Source: Ignavibacteriota bacterium (GTDB taxonomy: Bacteria; Bacteroidota; Ignavibacteria; Tepidaquicellales; Tepidaquicellaceae). From it: a stretch of 64,000 bases of DNA. The number at the start of each line of letters is the position of its first letter. Positions within the stretch are counted from its first letter, which is position 1. Position numbers and translations under genes: made by a program. The notes under the pieces are model-generated. The model was not told the origin of the DNA, did no database searches, and saw only the letters and a program-made list of their open reading frames with translations. The DNA lies in the NCBI GenBank assembly GCA_016218085.1, contig JACREY010000022.1, positions 62,001 through 126,000 on the forward strand, in the 5' to 3' direction. Of this stretch, positions 7,423-15,886 are shown piece after piece.

Positions 7423-10400
7423 TCACTCAAACGCCCCCGACAAAATCTTCTTCTGTGTTTCGTTCCATACCTTATACGAGCCCGGCGCGGGTGACGCACT
7501 GCTCTTGCGGGATATAAATTCTATCTTCTTTCCGGGTATATTTTTTTCCGTCAGCCGCAGCTGCATAAAAGCCATCGCGCCCATATTTGCAGGCTCTTCC
7601 TGAACCCATTTAAGAGTGGTCGCGTTTTTATATCCCATCAACGCCGTGACTAATTCTTCCTTCGGATGTGGATAGTACTGCTCGATTCTGATAATAGCTG
7701 TATCTTCTATTTTATTATCAGTACGGTATTTATTTAATTCATAATAAATCTTTCCGCTTGTCAGAATAATTTTTTTCACTTTGTCTTTTTTCGCTGTATC
7801 ATCATCGAGCACTGTTTTAAAACTTCCGCTTTTAAATTCCTGCTTCGGAGATTTTACATCGGGATGCCTTAAAAGACTTTTAGGTGTCATAATCACAAGT
7901 GGTCTGCGGTCCTTGCTTTTTGCCTGACGTCTTAACAAATGAAAATATTGCGCAGGTGTTGTTGGATTTGCTACGAAAATATTTCCGTCCGAGCACAATG
8001 TTAAAAATCTCTCGAGCCGCGCGCTTGAATGCTCCGAGCCCTGCCCTTCCTGTCCGTGCGGCAGAAGCATCACAAGATTATTCGGCAGTTTCCATTTTGA
8101 ATATGAACTTACAATAAAATTATCTATGATTACCTGCGCCGCATTAGCAAAATCACCGAACTGCGCTTCCCAAAGTACAAGCGTTACAGGGTCTGCCGTG
8201 CTGTAACCGAATTCAAATCCGAGTACTGCCGCTTCCGATAATAAACTATCGAGCGGTTCGATTATTGCCTGATTATCAGAAATGAAATTAAGAGGAATAT
8301 ATTCCTGACCGTTATTCATATCGGTTACGACTACGTGTCTCTGAGAAAATGTCCCGCGCGCGCTGTCCTGTCCGCTAAGCCTTACAGGATTTCCTTCGAG
8401 CAGAAGACTGCCGAATGCAAGAGATTCTGCAAAAGACCAGTCAACCTTTACATCTTTTGAAGAAAATTCTTTTCTTGTTTCAAAGAATTTTGATAATTTC
8501 GGATGAAGTTTGAATCCCTGCGGCAGAGTAGAAATTTTATCGGCTATATCATTCAGCTTCTCCGTAGATATACCCGTAGGTTCATCGGTTTTATATGATG
8601 AAATCATTTCATCTGTAACAGCAAGTGGAATATCACCGCCGAAATCTTTTGTTCCGTTGTGCGCCTTCGAGTAATCTATATCCATTGCACTGTGAACTTT
8701 CTTTTCCATCTCTTCCGCTTCAGCATCGGTTATTACTCTTTCTTTTTTCAATTCTTCTTTATAAAGATTCATTACAGAAGGATGTTCTTTAATCAGTTTG
8801 TACATTATCGGCTGTGTGAATCCGGGCTCGTCCGTTTCATTATGTCCGAGCCTTCTGTAAGAAAGAATATCCACAACAACATCTTTCTTGAATTTCATCC
8901 GGTATTCATAAGCAAGCTTTGTAACCCAGAGAGCTGACTCGGGATAATCTCCGTTCACGTGGAATATCGGTGCCTGTACCATCTTTGCAACATCGGAAGC
9001 ATAAACGGAAGAACGTGAATCTTCAGGAGGAGTGGTGAATCCAATCTGATTATTTATGATTAAATGAATAGTGCCGCCTGTGCTATAGCCCGAAAGCTGT
9101 GACAGGTTTAGCGTTTCGGCTACCACACCTTCTCCTGCAAAAGCCGCATCACCGTGAATCAGAACCGGAATAATTTTGTTTTTTTCCGTATCACCCATAT
9201 TTTTCTGCTTGGCACGGACTATGCCTTCCACAACAGGATTTACAAATTCAAGATGCGAGGGATTTGATGCTACCGATACTTTTATTCTGTCAGCATAAAA
9301 GGTTGTATATGTGCCGGATGCTCCGAGATGATATTTTACATCCCCGGAACCCTGCACTGAATTTGAATCAACTATATCCTCAAACTCCGAGAAAATCGAA
9401 TACAGCGGCTTGCCTATTATGTTTGCAAGTACGTTTAGCCTGCCCCTGTGCGCCATGCCGAGCATAATTTCTTCAACCTTATCATTCGCAGCTTCATTAA
9501 GAAGAAAATCGATTACGGGTATAATCGTTTCCGAGCCTTCGAGTGAAAATCTTTTATGACCGAGATATTTTTTATCGATGTATTTTTCAAATGATTCTGC
9601 CTGTATCAGCTTGTATAAAATATTTCTCTTAATATGTGAATTGTACGCAGGTGTATTTCGGATTGATTCCATATTATTTTGCAGCCATAGCTTTTCTTCG
9701 GGGTCCTGTATGTGGCGGTATTCAACCCCGATATTTTCACAATATGTCTGATGAAGCATATCGAGTATATCGCGAAGCTTTGCTGTCCTGTATCCGCCAA
9801 GTCCGTCCGTTATAAATTCCCTGTCGTAATCCCATACCGTGAATCCGTAATAGCTCGGATCAAGCTCTTTGTGATATTGCGCCTTCGGATTTAGCGGGTC
9901 GAGATTAGAAAGAAGATGTCCACGCACTCGGTACATATTAATCATCTGAATTGCCTTTGCCTGCTTTTCTATTTCGCTCAGGTTTTTTATTCCGCCGAAG
10001 TCATCAGGGTTGTTGTCTGCTTTCCATTGAACAGGTTTTGTCGGAACCTGTAAATCACTAAAAAGATTATCATAAAAATTATCTTCGCCTGTTAAAAGTT
10101 CATTCAGTTTTTTCAGAAAAAGTCCGGACTCAGCACCCTGAATAATCCTATGGTCATATGTGCTTGTTACATTCATAATCTTGCTGATACCAAGTTTGGA
10201 AATTGTATCTTTTGTTGCACCCTGAAATCCTGCCGGAAAGTCAATACTTCCGGTAGCTATTATTGCTCCCTGCCCTACCATCAATCTCGGATTCGAAGAT
10301 ACCGTGCCAATTGTTCCCGGATTTGTCAGAGAAATCGTTGTATCCTGAAAATCCGAAACTTCGATTTTATTCACACGAGAACGTTTTATAATATCATTAT

Positions 10401-11043
10401 ATGCATCATAGAATTGCCTGAAGTTCATTGAATTTGCGTTCTTGATGTTTGGAACTATCAGCGAACGGCTTCCGTCTTTCTTTATCAAATCAATTGCCAG
10501 CCCGATGTTCACTTCTTTTCTTCTGATTACCTGCGGCTCGCTGTTGATTAATCCGAATGCGTAATTCATAACAGGCACAGTTTCAAGCCCCTTCACAATC
10601 GCCCATCCGACAATGTGAGTAAAAGAAACTTTCCCCTGTCCGATTTTTGCAAAATAATTATTCAGTATTCTTCTGTTTTCCTCTAAAACTTTTACCGGAA
10701 TTGCCCTGAGTGATGTAGCCACAGGTATGGATAGACTGCTGTCCATATTCTCGATTATCTTCATTCCCGCACCGCGTATCGGAACTGCTTTCTCAATATC
10801 TTTTTCTGCTACTGTGCTTTTCGGCTCTGCTTTAGAAAGTATTCTCTCTTCTCCGTTTACTTTTTTTTCTTTCTTGCTGTATGCAGATTTTATTTCTAAT
10901 GATTCAAAAAAATTCTTCCAATACTCGCTCACCAACTCGGGTGATTTTTCGTATTCATTAAGAAGCTCGAGCACATACCAGGTGTTTACACCAAATTCCG
11001 ATATTTTTTCTTTCTGAGTTTTTGTTAAATCTTCTATATTCAT
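7423..11043 (-). CDS. kgd: Multifunctional 2-oxoglutarate dehydrogenase E1/E2 fusion (KGD-type)
   Basis: TCA-cycle enzyme of 1206 residues. Residues 1-50 resemble the E1o N-terminal segment, followed by a linker of about 45 residues. About 100-325 form an E2 succinyltransferase catalytic domain with the active-site signature STYDHRIIQGAESG near 295-307. From about 360 onward is the thiamine-diphosphate E1 dehydrogenase: MYRVRGHLLSNLDPL, GMAHRGRLNVLANI, SNPSHLEFVNPVVEG, HGDAAFAGEGVVAETLN and INNQIGFTT. The layout and size match actinobacterial KGD/SucA rather than the roughly 930-residue stand-alone SucA. No lipoyl domain is visible, so a lipoylated E2 from elsewhere would be needed for full dehydrogenase activity. 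It is monocistronic here and divergent from the P-loop gene. Confidence 0.92.
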   Translation of the reverse strand: MNIEDLTKTQKEKISEFGVNTWYVLELLNEYEKSPELVSEYWKNFFESLEIKSAYSKKEKKVNGEERILSKAEPKSTVAEKDIEKAVPIRGAGMKIIENMDSSLSIPVATSLRAIPVKVLEENRRILNNYFAKIGQGKVSFTHIVGWAIVKGLETVPVMNYAFGLINSEPQVIRRKEVNIGLAIDLIKKDGSRSLIVPNIKNANSMNFRQFYDAYNDIIKRSRVNKIEVSDFQDTTISLTNPGTIGTVSSNPRLMVGQGAIIATGSIDFPAGFQGATKDTISKLGISKIMNVTSTYDHRIIQGAESGLFLKKLNELLTGEDNFYDNLFSDLQVPTKPVQWKADNNPDDFGGIKNLSEIEKQAKAIQMINMYRVRGHLLSNLDPLNPKAQYHKELDPSYYGFTVWDYDREFITDGLGGYRTAKLRDILDMLHQTYCENIGVEYRHIQDPEEKLWLQNNMESIRNTPAYNSHIKRNILYKLIQAESFEKYIDKKYLGHKRFSLEGSETIIPVIDFLLNEAANDKVEEIMLGMAHRGRLNVLANIIGKPLYSIFSEFEDIVDSNSVQGSGDVKYHLGASGTYTTFYADRIKVSVASNPSHLEFVNPVVEGIVRAKQKNMGDTEKNKIIPVLIHGDAAFAGEGVVAETLNLSQLSGYSTGGTIHLIINNQIGFTTPPEDSRSSVYASDVAKMVQAPIFHVNGDYPESALWVTKLAYEYRMKFKKDVVVDILSYRRLGHNETDEPGFTQPIMYKLIKEHPSVMNLYKEELKKERVITDAEAEEMEKKVHSAMDIDYSKAHNGTKDFGGDIPLAVTDEMISSYKTDEPTGISTEKLNDIADKISTLPQGFKLHPKLSKFFETRKEFSSKDVKVDWSFAESLAFGSLLLEGNPVRLSGQDSARGTFSQRHVVVTDMNNGQEYIPLNFISDNQAIIEPLDSLLSEAAVLGFEFGYSTADPVTLVLWEAQFGDFANAAQVIIDNFIVSSYSKWKLPNNLVMLLPHGQEGQGSEHSSARLERFLTLCSDGNIFVANPTTPAQYFHLLRRQAKSKDRRPLVIMTPKSLLRHPDVKSPKQEFKSGSFKTVLDDDTAKKDKVKKIILTSGKIYYELNKYRTDNKIEDTAIIRIEQYYPHPKEELVTALMGYKNATTLKWVQEEPANMGAMAFMQLRLTEKNIPGKKIEFISRKSSASPAPGSYKVWNETQKKILSGAFE

Positions 11044-11215
11044 TTTAATTGTTATATTTATCAGTATTTAAAACTATTTTTTTGAATAAAAAATTCAAAA
11101 ATTCCGGAAATTTATAATTTTACGTAAAATATCGGCATTTACATCCAAAACCGTTGAATGAGTCTGCAAAAATTAGTATTTTATGAATATTTACTAACAA
11201 AAAACGCGAATTTTT

Positions 11216-11935
11216 ATGAAAACACTATTTGATAAAATTATTCTGCTCGGCAGACCTGCTTCGGGCAAGTCCGAAGTCATTCATTATGTTAAAAACCTGA
11301 ACCTCGATGATAGAAAAAAAAGATTTCATCTCGGTAAAATTACAGACATTGATGATTTCCCGATGCTCTGGACCTGGTTCGAAGAAGATGACATACTCGA
11401 AAAAAAATTCGGAAAACCCAGACTGCATTCAACTTCAGACGGCTATTTCAAGGAAGAATATCTTTGGCATCTTTTAATTGAAAGAATTTCCCTCGACTAT
11501 ACAAAACACGTCAGGGATAACAAAGACAAAAGCGATGATATCACCTACCTTATTGAATTTTCACGCGGCACCGAGCACGGCGGATATAAAGAAGCCTTCA
11601 AACATCTTTCACCTGAACTTCTTAAAGGCGCCGCAATAGTATATGTAAATGTTCCTTTCGAGGAATCCCTAAGGAAAAACAGGAAGCGTTTCAATCCCGA
11701 AAAACCCGACAGCATACTCGAACACGGCCTGCCGGATTCAAAACTTGAAAAAATGTATAAGGAAGTTGATTTCCACGAAGTGATTGCAGGGAATGATAAA
11801 TTCGTGAACATCAACGGCATCGATGTTCCGTATGTGATTTTCGAAAATATGCCCTCAAAAACAGACGACCCCGCACTCCTCGGACCCGCTCTGGATGAGG
11901 TTTTTACAAAACTCTGGGATTTGTATAATAAATAA
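11216..11935 (+). CDS. P-loop NTPase/kinase-like protein of unknown function
   Basis: A 239-residue cytoplasmic protein. It opens with a clear Walker A motif, ILLGRPASGKSEV (residues about 10-22), as in small-molecule kinases and AAA-type ATPases. A hydrophobic strand AAIVYVNVPFEESLRKNRKRF near 145-165 resembles the region after Walker B in nucleotide kinases, with Arg-rich residues that could form a lid. Further on are several conserved-looking acidic and aromatic stretches (FPMLWTWFEEDD, YLIEFSRGTEHGG). I do not recognise a specific family and do not assign a substrate. It stands alone, divergent from the oxoglutarate dehydrogenase gene, and is followed by a terminator 20 bases downstream. 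Confidence 0.75.
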   Translation: MKTLFDKIILLGRPASGKSEVIHYVKNLNLDDRKKRFHLGKITDIDDFPMLWTWFEEDDILEKKFGKPRLHSTSDGYFKEEYLWHLLIERISLDYTKHVRDNKDKSDDITYLIEFSRGTEHGGYKEAFKHLSPELLKGAAIVYVNVPFEESLRKNRKRFNPEKPDSILEHGLPDSKLEKMYKEVDFHEVIAGNDKFVNINGIDVPYVIFENMPSKTDDPALLGPALDEVFTKLWDLYNK

Positions 11936-11953
11936 ATTTCAATTTACCATTAT

Positions 11954-11986
11954 AAAAAAGAGGGAGCTTTATGCCCCCTCTTTTTA
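11954..11986 (+). terminator. Rho-independent terminator
   Basis: AAAAAGAGGGAGC, the loop TTTAT, then GCCCCCTCTTTTT: a GC-rich stem followed by a U tract, 20 bases after the P-loop gene. Its A/T flanks make it bidirectional, so it could also end the convergent cytochrome transcript at 12013. Confidence 0.85.
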
Positions 11987-12012
11987 TTTCATCTTTAATA
12001 TTTTCTTCCAAA

Positions 12013-13413
12013 TTATTTTATTAACATCATTTTCACGGTTTGTCTGAAATCGGCTGCTTCCATCCGGCAGAAATAGACTCCGCTGGAAAGCTCACTGCCG
12101 TTAAATTCAACTTCATATTCACCCGGTTTCATATTTTCATTTACAATTAATTCCTTAACCAATACTCCAAGTGAATTATATACTCTCAGGAAAACATTTG
12201 TATTTTTCTGAATACTGAACCTGATTTTTGTATATGGATTGAACGGGTTCGGATAATTCTGTTGTAAATTAAATTTTTCCGGTGTATTACTGTTGATTGG
12301 CTGTATGCCGATTGTCGAACCGAGTTTTGTCATTTGTGAAGCTGTAAGAGGCAGTACATATCTTGATAGCATTTGATTACCATTCAATCCCCTCTTTGCA
12401 AATACCCACATCGCCGGATTTGTGTATGTTGTATCCAGACGACCTGTGTAATTTGCGAAATCAAAAACTAAAGATGTGAGATAATCAGGCGGAATCGGAA
12501 TAACTCCCTGTGTATGAACAATTTTTTTAGGAACCGAAACAGAATCCCATTTTGCAACGACAATCTGGTGAGTGCTGTTATACTCACTTATTACTGCGTT
12601 GTTATGGCACTCTCCGCATGTCCTCGTGGAATCCTTTGGCATTATCGTGTGAGGATAATAAGGACCCCAGGCATTGAACGTTTTATTCCCCTGATAAATT
12701 ATTGATTGATAGTTTACAATGCCGACTTTGCCGGTCTGTACATGTCTTGCTAGCATTATAAATCCTTTGAGCTGGCCGATAGGACGTTTAAAGCCTCTCA
12801 TACCCTGCCATACTTCAGTATCGAAATGGCAGTTATAGCAATTCACTATCGACCTGGTATGACAGGTTGCGCATTCAAGCTTGCTCATGTGTGTTGAGTG
12901 AGCAAGCGAATCGTCTGGTGTGACGGGAATTGTACTGTGACATCCTGCTGTTTGGCAGTTTTTACCCTGTACTGTGTCAAAAGGTGAGAAGTAAGGTGTT
13001 GCATCTGCATGCAATTCATCTTTTACGTGACAAGTAACACAGGTAAATCCCGCCGATCTGTGCTTATCGGTATAGTTGGCAATTTCGACTTTCTGCCTGC
13101 TATGGCATCTTTTACATATAGAATCAGGTACTGAATTTCCTAATGTAAAATTATGGCAGTCGTTACATGACGGTTGATAAGTAGCCGTATCAATCGGTGT
13201 ATTGTTTGCCAGCTTACCGGGATGACATTTAGTACAACGTAAAGCATTAATCGGAATATTTGAGATATTTTCAAATCCTCCATTTGTAGAAGCATAAAAA
13301 TTCGAATGCCCTTTTCTTAGCATATGAAAACTGGTTGCCTGTGGATATGCAATGTAGCTGTAAAACAATCCAAAAACCAAAGCTAAGATAATTGGCAAAT
13401 AAAGCCTTTTCAT
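12013..13413 (-). CDS. Secreted octaheme c-type cytochrome with T9SS sorting domain
   Basis: A 466-residue exported protein. It has an N-terminal signal peptide (MKRLYLPIILALVFGLFYS) and eight heme-attachment motifs: CTKCH, CNDCH, CKRCH, CVTCH, CQTAGCH (a CX4CH variant), CATCH, CYNCH and CGECH, plus extra His residues for distal ligation. After about residue 375 comes a Por/T9SS type A sorting domain, starting NYPNPFNPYTKIRFSI and ending VKMMLIK. The family is involved in electron transfer; the tail predicts transport across the outer membrane, so surface electron exchange is a reasonable inference. I cannot assign it to a characterised enzyme family. A strong ribosome-binding site (GGAGGTT) precedes the ATG. 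The gene is monocistronic. Confidence 0.9.
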   Translation of the reverse strand: MKRLYLPIILALVFGLFYSYIAYPQATSFHMLRKGHSNFYASTNGGFENISNIPINALRCTKCHPGKLANNTPIDTATYQPSCNDCHNFTLGNSVPDSICKRCHSRQKVEIANYTDKHRSAGFTCVTCHVKDELHADATPYFSPFDTVQGKNCQTAGCHSTIPVTPDDSLAHSTHMSKLECATCHTRSIVNCYNCHFDTEVWQGMRGFKRPIGQLKGFIMLARHVQTGKVGIVNYQSIIYQGNKTFNAWGPYYPHTIMPKDSTRTCGECHNNAVISEYNSTHQIVVAKWDSVSVPKKIVHTQGVIPIPPDYLTSLVFDFANYTGRLDTTYTNPAMWVFAKRGLNGNQMLSRYVLPLTASQMTKLGSTIGIQPINSNTPEKFNLQQNYPNPFNPYTKIRFSIQKNTNVFLRVYNSLGVLVKELIVNENMKPGEYEVEFNGSELSSGVYFCRMEAADFRQTVKMMLIK

Positions 13414-13614
13414 ATAACCTCCGTTTAAAAATTAGAAAATATTAAAGATATTAAAATTATTACAAATTTTATACCAAACTTCCTGTTTTTAAACTAATTT
13501 ATGCAGTTCTGCTGAAATAAGATGTGTATTTTATGTACTTTGAGGTTTAATCTGCGTGTATATTCTCCACATAAATTTTTCTAATATAATAAAAAATTTA
13601 TTAAAGAAACAAAC

Positions 13615-13643
13615 AAAAAAAAGGGAGCATTCGCTCCCTTTTT
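13615..13643 (-). terminator. Rho-independent terminator
   Basis: AAAAAAAAGGGAGC, the loop ATTC, then GCTCCCTTTTT. It lies 27 bases past the stop codon of the T9SS repeat protein read on the minus strand. A heptamer array (13641-13675) fills the space between the stop codon and this hairpin. Confidence 0.88.
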
Positions 13644-13675
13644 ACTTTACACTTTATACCTTCTACTTTCTACTT
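13641..13675. repeat. Degenerate heptamer array, consensus TNTACTT
   Basis: Five consecutive seven-base units: TTTACTT, TACACTT, TATACCT, TCTACTT, TCTACTT. The fourth/fifth units include the TAG stop codon (13670-13672, minus strand) of the T9SS repeat protein, and the first unit touches the terminator. Confidence 0.8.
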
Positions 13676-15703
13676 AATTAGTACCATCTTCTTCACTTCC
13701 GTAAAATCACCTGCAGTCAATTTATAAAAATACACTCCGCTCGGATATTCGGAAGCATTCCAGTTAACCTCATATTCACCCGGATTCATTTTCTCATTCA
13801 CAAGCATTTCAATTTCTTTTCCAAGATTATCATATACTTTCAGAATAACAAATCTTGAATCTTTAATCTTAAATCTTACTATCGTAACAGGATTAAAAGG
13901 ATTCGGATAGTTTTGGTTTAAAGTATATAATGAAGGTATTTCGTTTGAAATCGTTTTTATTCCAATAATTTCAGATAATGAGCGTCTTAAAACTGAATGG
14001 AATGCTGTTCCGGCATAAATGATATTATTTGCTATTAGTATTTTTTCTGTCCTCGGTGCGATATTAATTCCTTGATTCTTTTGAATCCAATTGATACCGC
14101 TATTAGTAGAAAGATATAAACCATCACTTGTCCCTGCAAAAAGATTATTTCCGTCTGCAACAAGTGAATAAATACTCATATTATTAAAAAATAGTTGTGT
14201 CCAATTTACACCATTATTTGTTGTTATGTATAAACCATTATTATAAGTACCTGCAAATATTATATTATCTTTTAAAGCAAGGGAATATATACTTACATTA
14301 TTCAATGATGTTTGAATCCAGTTAGTTCCGTTATTTGTGGATAAATAAACACCGTAATCAAATGTCCCTGCAAAAATATTATTCCCGCTAATAAGAAGTG
14401 AAGAAACATTCTGATATAAAGTACATCCTGTCCAATTATTACCGTTATTTGTAGTATAATAGAGACCGTTTTCTGTTCCTGCAAATACTTTATTACCGCT
14501 TACTGCAAAAGAATATACACTTCTGTTATTCAATGCCGTTTGATTAAAAGAAGTTCCGTTATTTGTTGAAAGAAATACACCATTATTATATGTCCCGGCA
14601 AAAATATTATTACCACTGATAAAAAGATCATTTACATCTATATTATTTAAAACATTGATTCTTGAAAACGTAATGCCATTGTTCGTGGAAATATGTACAC
14701 CGTTAATCGAACTGGCAAATATATTATTACCGTTTGCTACTATTGAACGAATGTATTGATTATTCATAGCTGTTTGAGTCCAATTAGTACCGTTATTTGT
14801 AGAAAGATAAACTCCGTAATTGGCAGAACTTGCAAATATTTTGTTATCTGCAATTGCAATTTTGTGTATGTATTGATTGCTTGAGGCTATTTGATTCCAG
14901 CTAGCCCCGTTATTTGTCGAAAGATATACACCATAAAATTCCGTTACCGCAAAAATATTATTTCCATTTAGTGCTATGTACTTGACAACTTTATTATTCA
15001 AAGAAGTTTGACTCCAGCTCGTACCGTTATTCGAAGAATAAAATACCCCATTTTCTGTACCGGCATAAATATTATTCCCGTTTATGGAAACCGCTCTGAT
15101 AATTTGATTGTTCAATGAAGTTTGAGTCCAGGTTGAACCATTATTCGTCGATAGATATAAACCATAATTAGAATTACCAATTCCTGCAAATATATAATTC
15201 CCATTTATAGCAATAGAAGGAACTGGTTTATTAACTAAAGTCGTTTGACTCCAGTTTACACCGTTATTAGTTGAAAGAAAAACTCCATTATTTGTTCCGA
15301 CAAAAAGATTATTATTACTTAATGCAATTGTATTAATTGTTTCAGTACTTAATACAGGTTGATTAAATGTAATGCCATTATTTGTAGAAATACAAATCCC
15401 GTTCGATATTAACCCGGATAATCCTGCGTAAATATTATTTCCACTTACAAGAAGAGAACTTACAGGCTTATTATTCAATGAAGTTTGAGTCCAGTTATTA
15501 CCATTATTTGTAGAAATAAAAACACCCAGACTATATGTTCCTGCATAAATACTATTTTCATTTAATGCAACAGAATATACTGCTCCTCCGTAAATACCAT
15601 CACATTGTACCCACTGCGACATAGAATCTCTAACAAAAAAAGAGGAATTTATAAAAGTAAAAATCAGGATTAAAAATAATACCTTGTTAAATAACTTTTT
15701 CAT
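13670..15703 (-). CDS. Secreted beta-propeller-like repeat protein with T9SS sorting domain
   Basis: A 677-residue exported protein. After a signal peptide (KVLFLILIFTFINSSFF) it is made of roughly fourteen repeats of about 40-42 residues. Each has the pattern ...NNIYAGT-x-GVYLSTNNGxxWTQTSLNN, resembling the Asp-box/BNR or sortilin/YCF48-type blades in which STNNGxxW forms the turn. The C-terminal 85 residues are a Por/T9SS sorting domain (LNQNYPNPFNPVTIVRFKI ... GVYFYKLTAGDF ... MVLIK), so it is probably released or anchored on the cell surface. The ligand is unknown. The strongly repeated DNA may allow copy-number change by recombination. A terminator and heptamer array follow its stop codon. 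Confidence 0.9.
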   Translation of the reverse strand: MKKLFNKVLFLILIFTFINSSFFVRDSMSQWVQCDGIYGGAVYSVALNENSIYAGTYSLGVFISTNNGNNWTQTSLNNKPVSSLLVSGNNIYAGLSGLISNGICISTNNGITFNQPVLSTETINTIALSNNNLFVGTNNGVFLSTNNGVNWSQTTLVNKPVPSIAINGNYIFAGIGNSNYGLYLSTNNGSTWTQTSLNNQIIRAVSINGNNIYAGTENGVFYSSNNGTSWSQTSLNNKVVKYIALNGNNIFAVTEFYGVYLSTNNGASWNQIASSNQYIHKIAIADNKIFASSANYGVYLSTNNGTNWTQTAMNNQYIRSIVANGNNIFASSINGVHISTNNGITFSRINVLNNIDVNDLFISGNNIFAGTYNNGVFLSTNNGTSFNQTALNNRSVYSFAVSGNKVFAGTENGLYYTTNNGNNWTGCTLYQNVSSLLISGNNIFAGTFDYGVYLSTNNGTNWIQTSLNNVSIYSLALKDNIIFAGTYNNGLYITTNNGVNWTQLFFNNMSIYSLVADGNNLFAGTSDGLYLSTNSGINWIQKNQGINIAPRTEKILIANNIIYAGTAFHSVLRRSLSEIIGIKTISNEIPSLYTLNQNYPNPFNPVTIVRFKIKDSRFVILKVYDNLGKEIEMLVNEKMNPGEYEVNWNASEYPSGVYFYKLTAGDFTEVKKMVLIK

Positions 15704-15800
15704 ATGAATTATTTTATATTATTTTTATTATAATATATATTACAATAAATGAATATTCAATGTTTATTTTTACCATTATATAGCATAAAAACAATATATA

Positions 15801-15827
15801 AAAAAAAGGGAGCATCGCTCCCTTTAT
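15801..15827 (-). terminator. Rho-independent terminator after the EF-G-like gene
   Basis: AAAAAAAGGGAGC, the loop AT, then CGCTCCCTTTATT. It is nearly the same hairpin as the one at 13615-13643, and again separated from the upstream stop codon by a heptamer array. Confidence 0.85.
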
Positions 15828-15886
15828 TTGCTATTTGTTATTTGATATTTGTTATCTGCTATTTGTTTTCTGCTATTTGTTCTCTT
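15824..15886. repeat. Degenerate heptamer array, consensus YTATTTG
   Basis: Eight in-register seven-base units plus a decayed ninth: TTATTTG, CTATTTG, TTATTTG, ATATTTG, TTATCTG, CTATTTG, TTTTCTG, CTATTTG, TTCTCTT. The array runs over the end of the EF-G-like coding sequence; the TAG stop (15873-15875, minus strand) is the CTA of the eighth unit. Confidence 0.85.
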
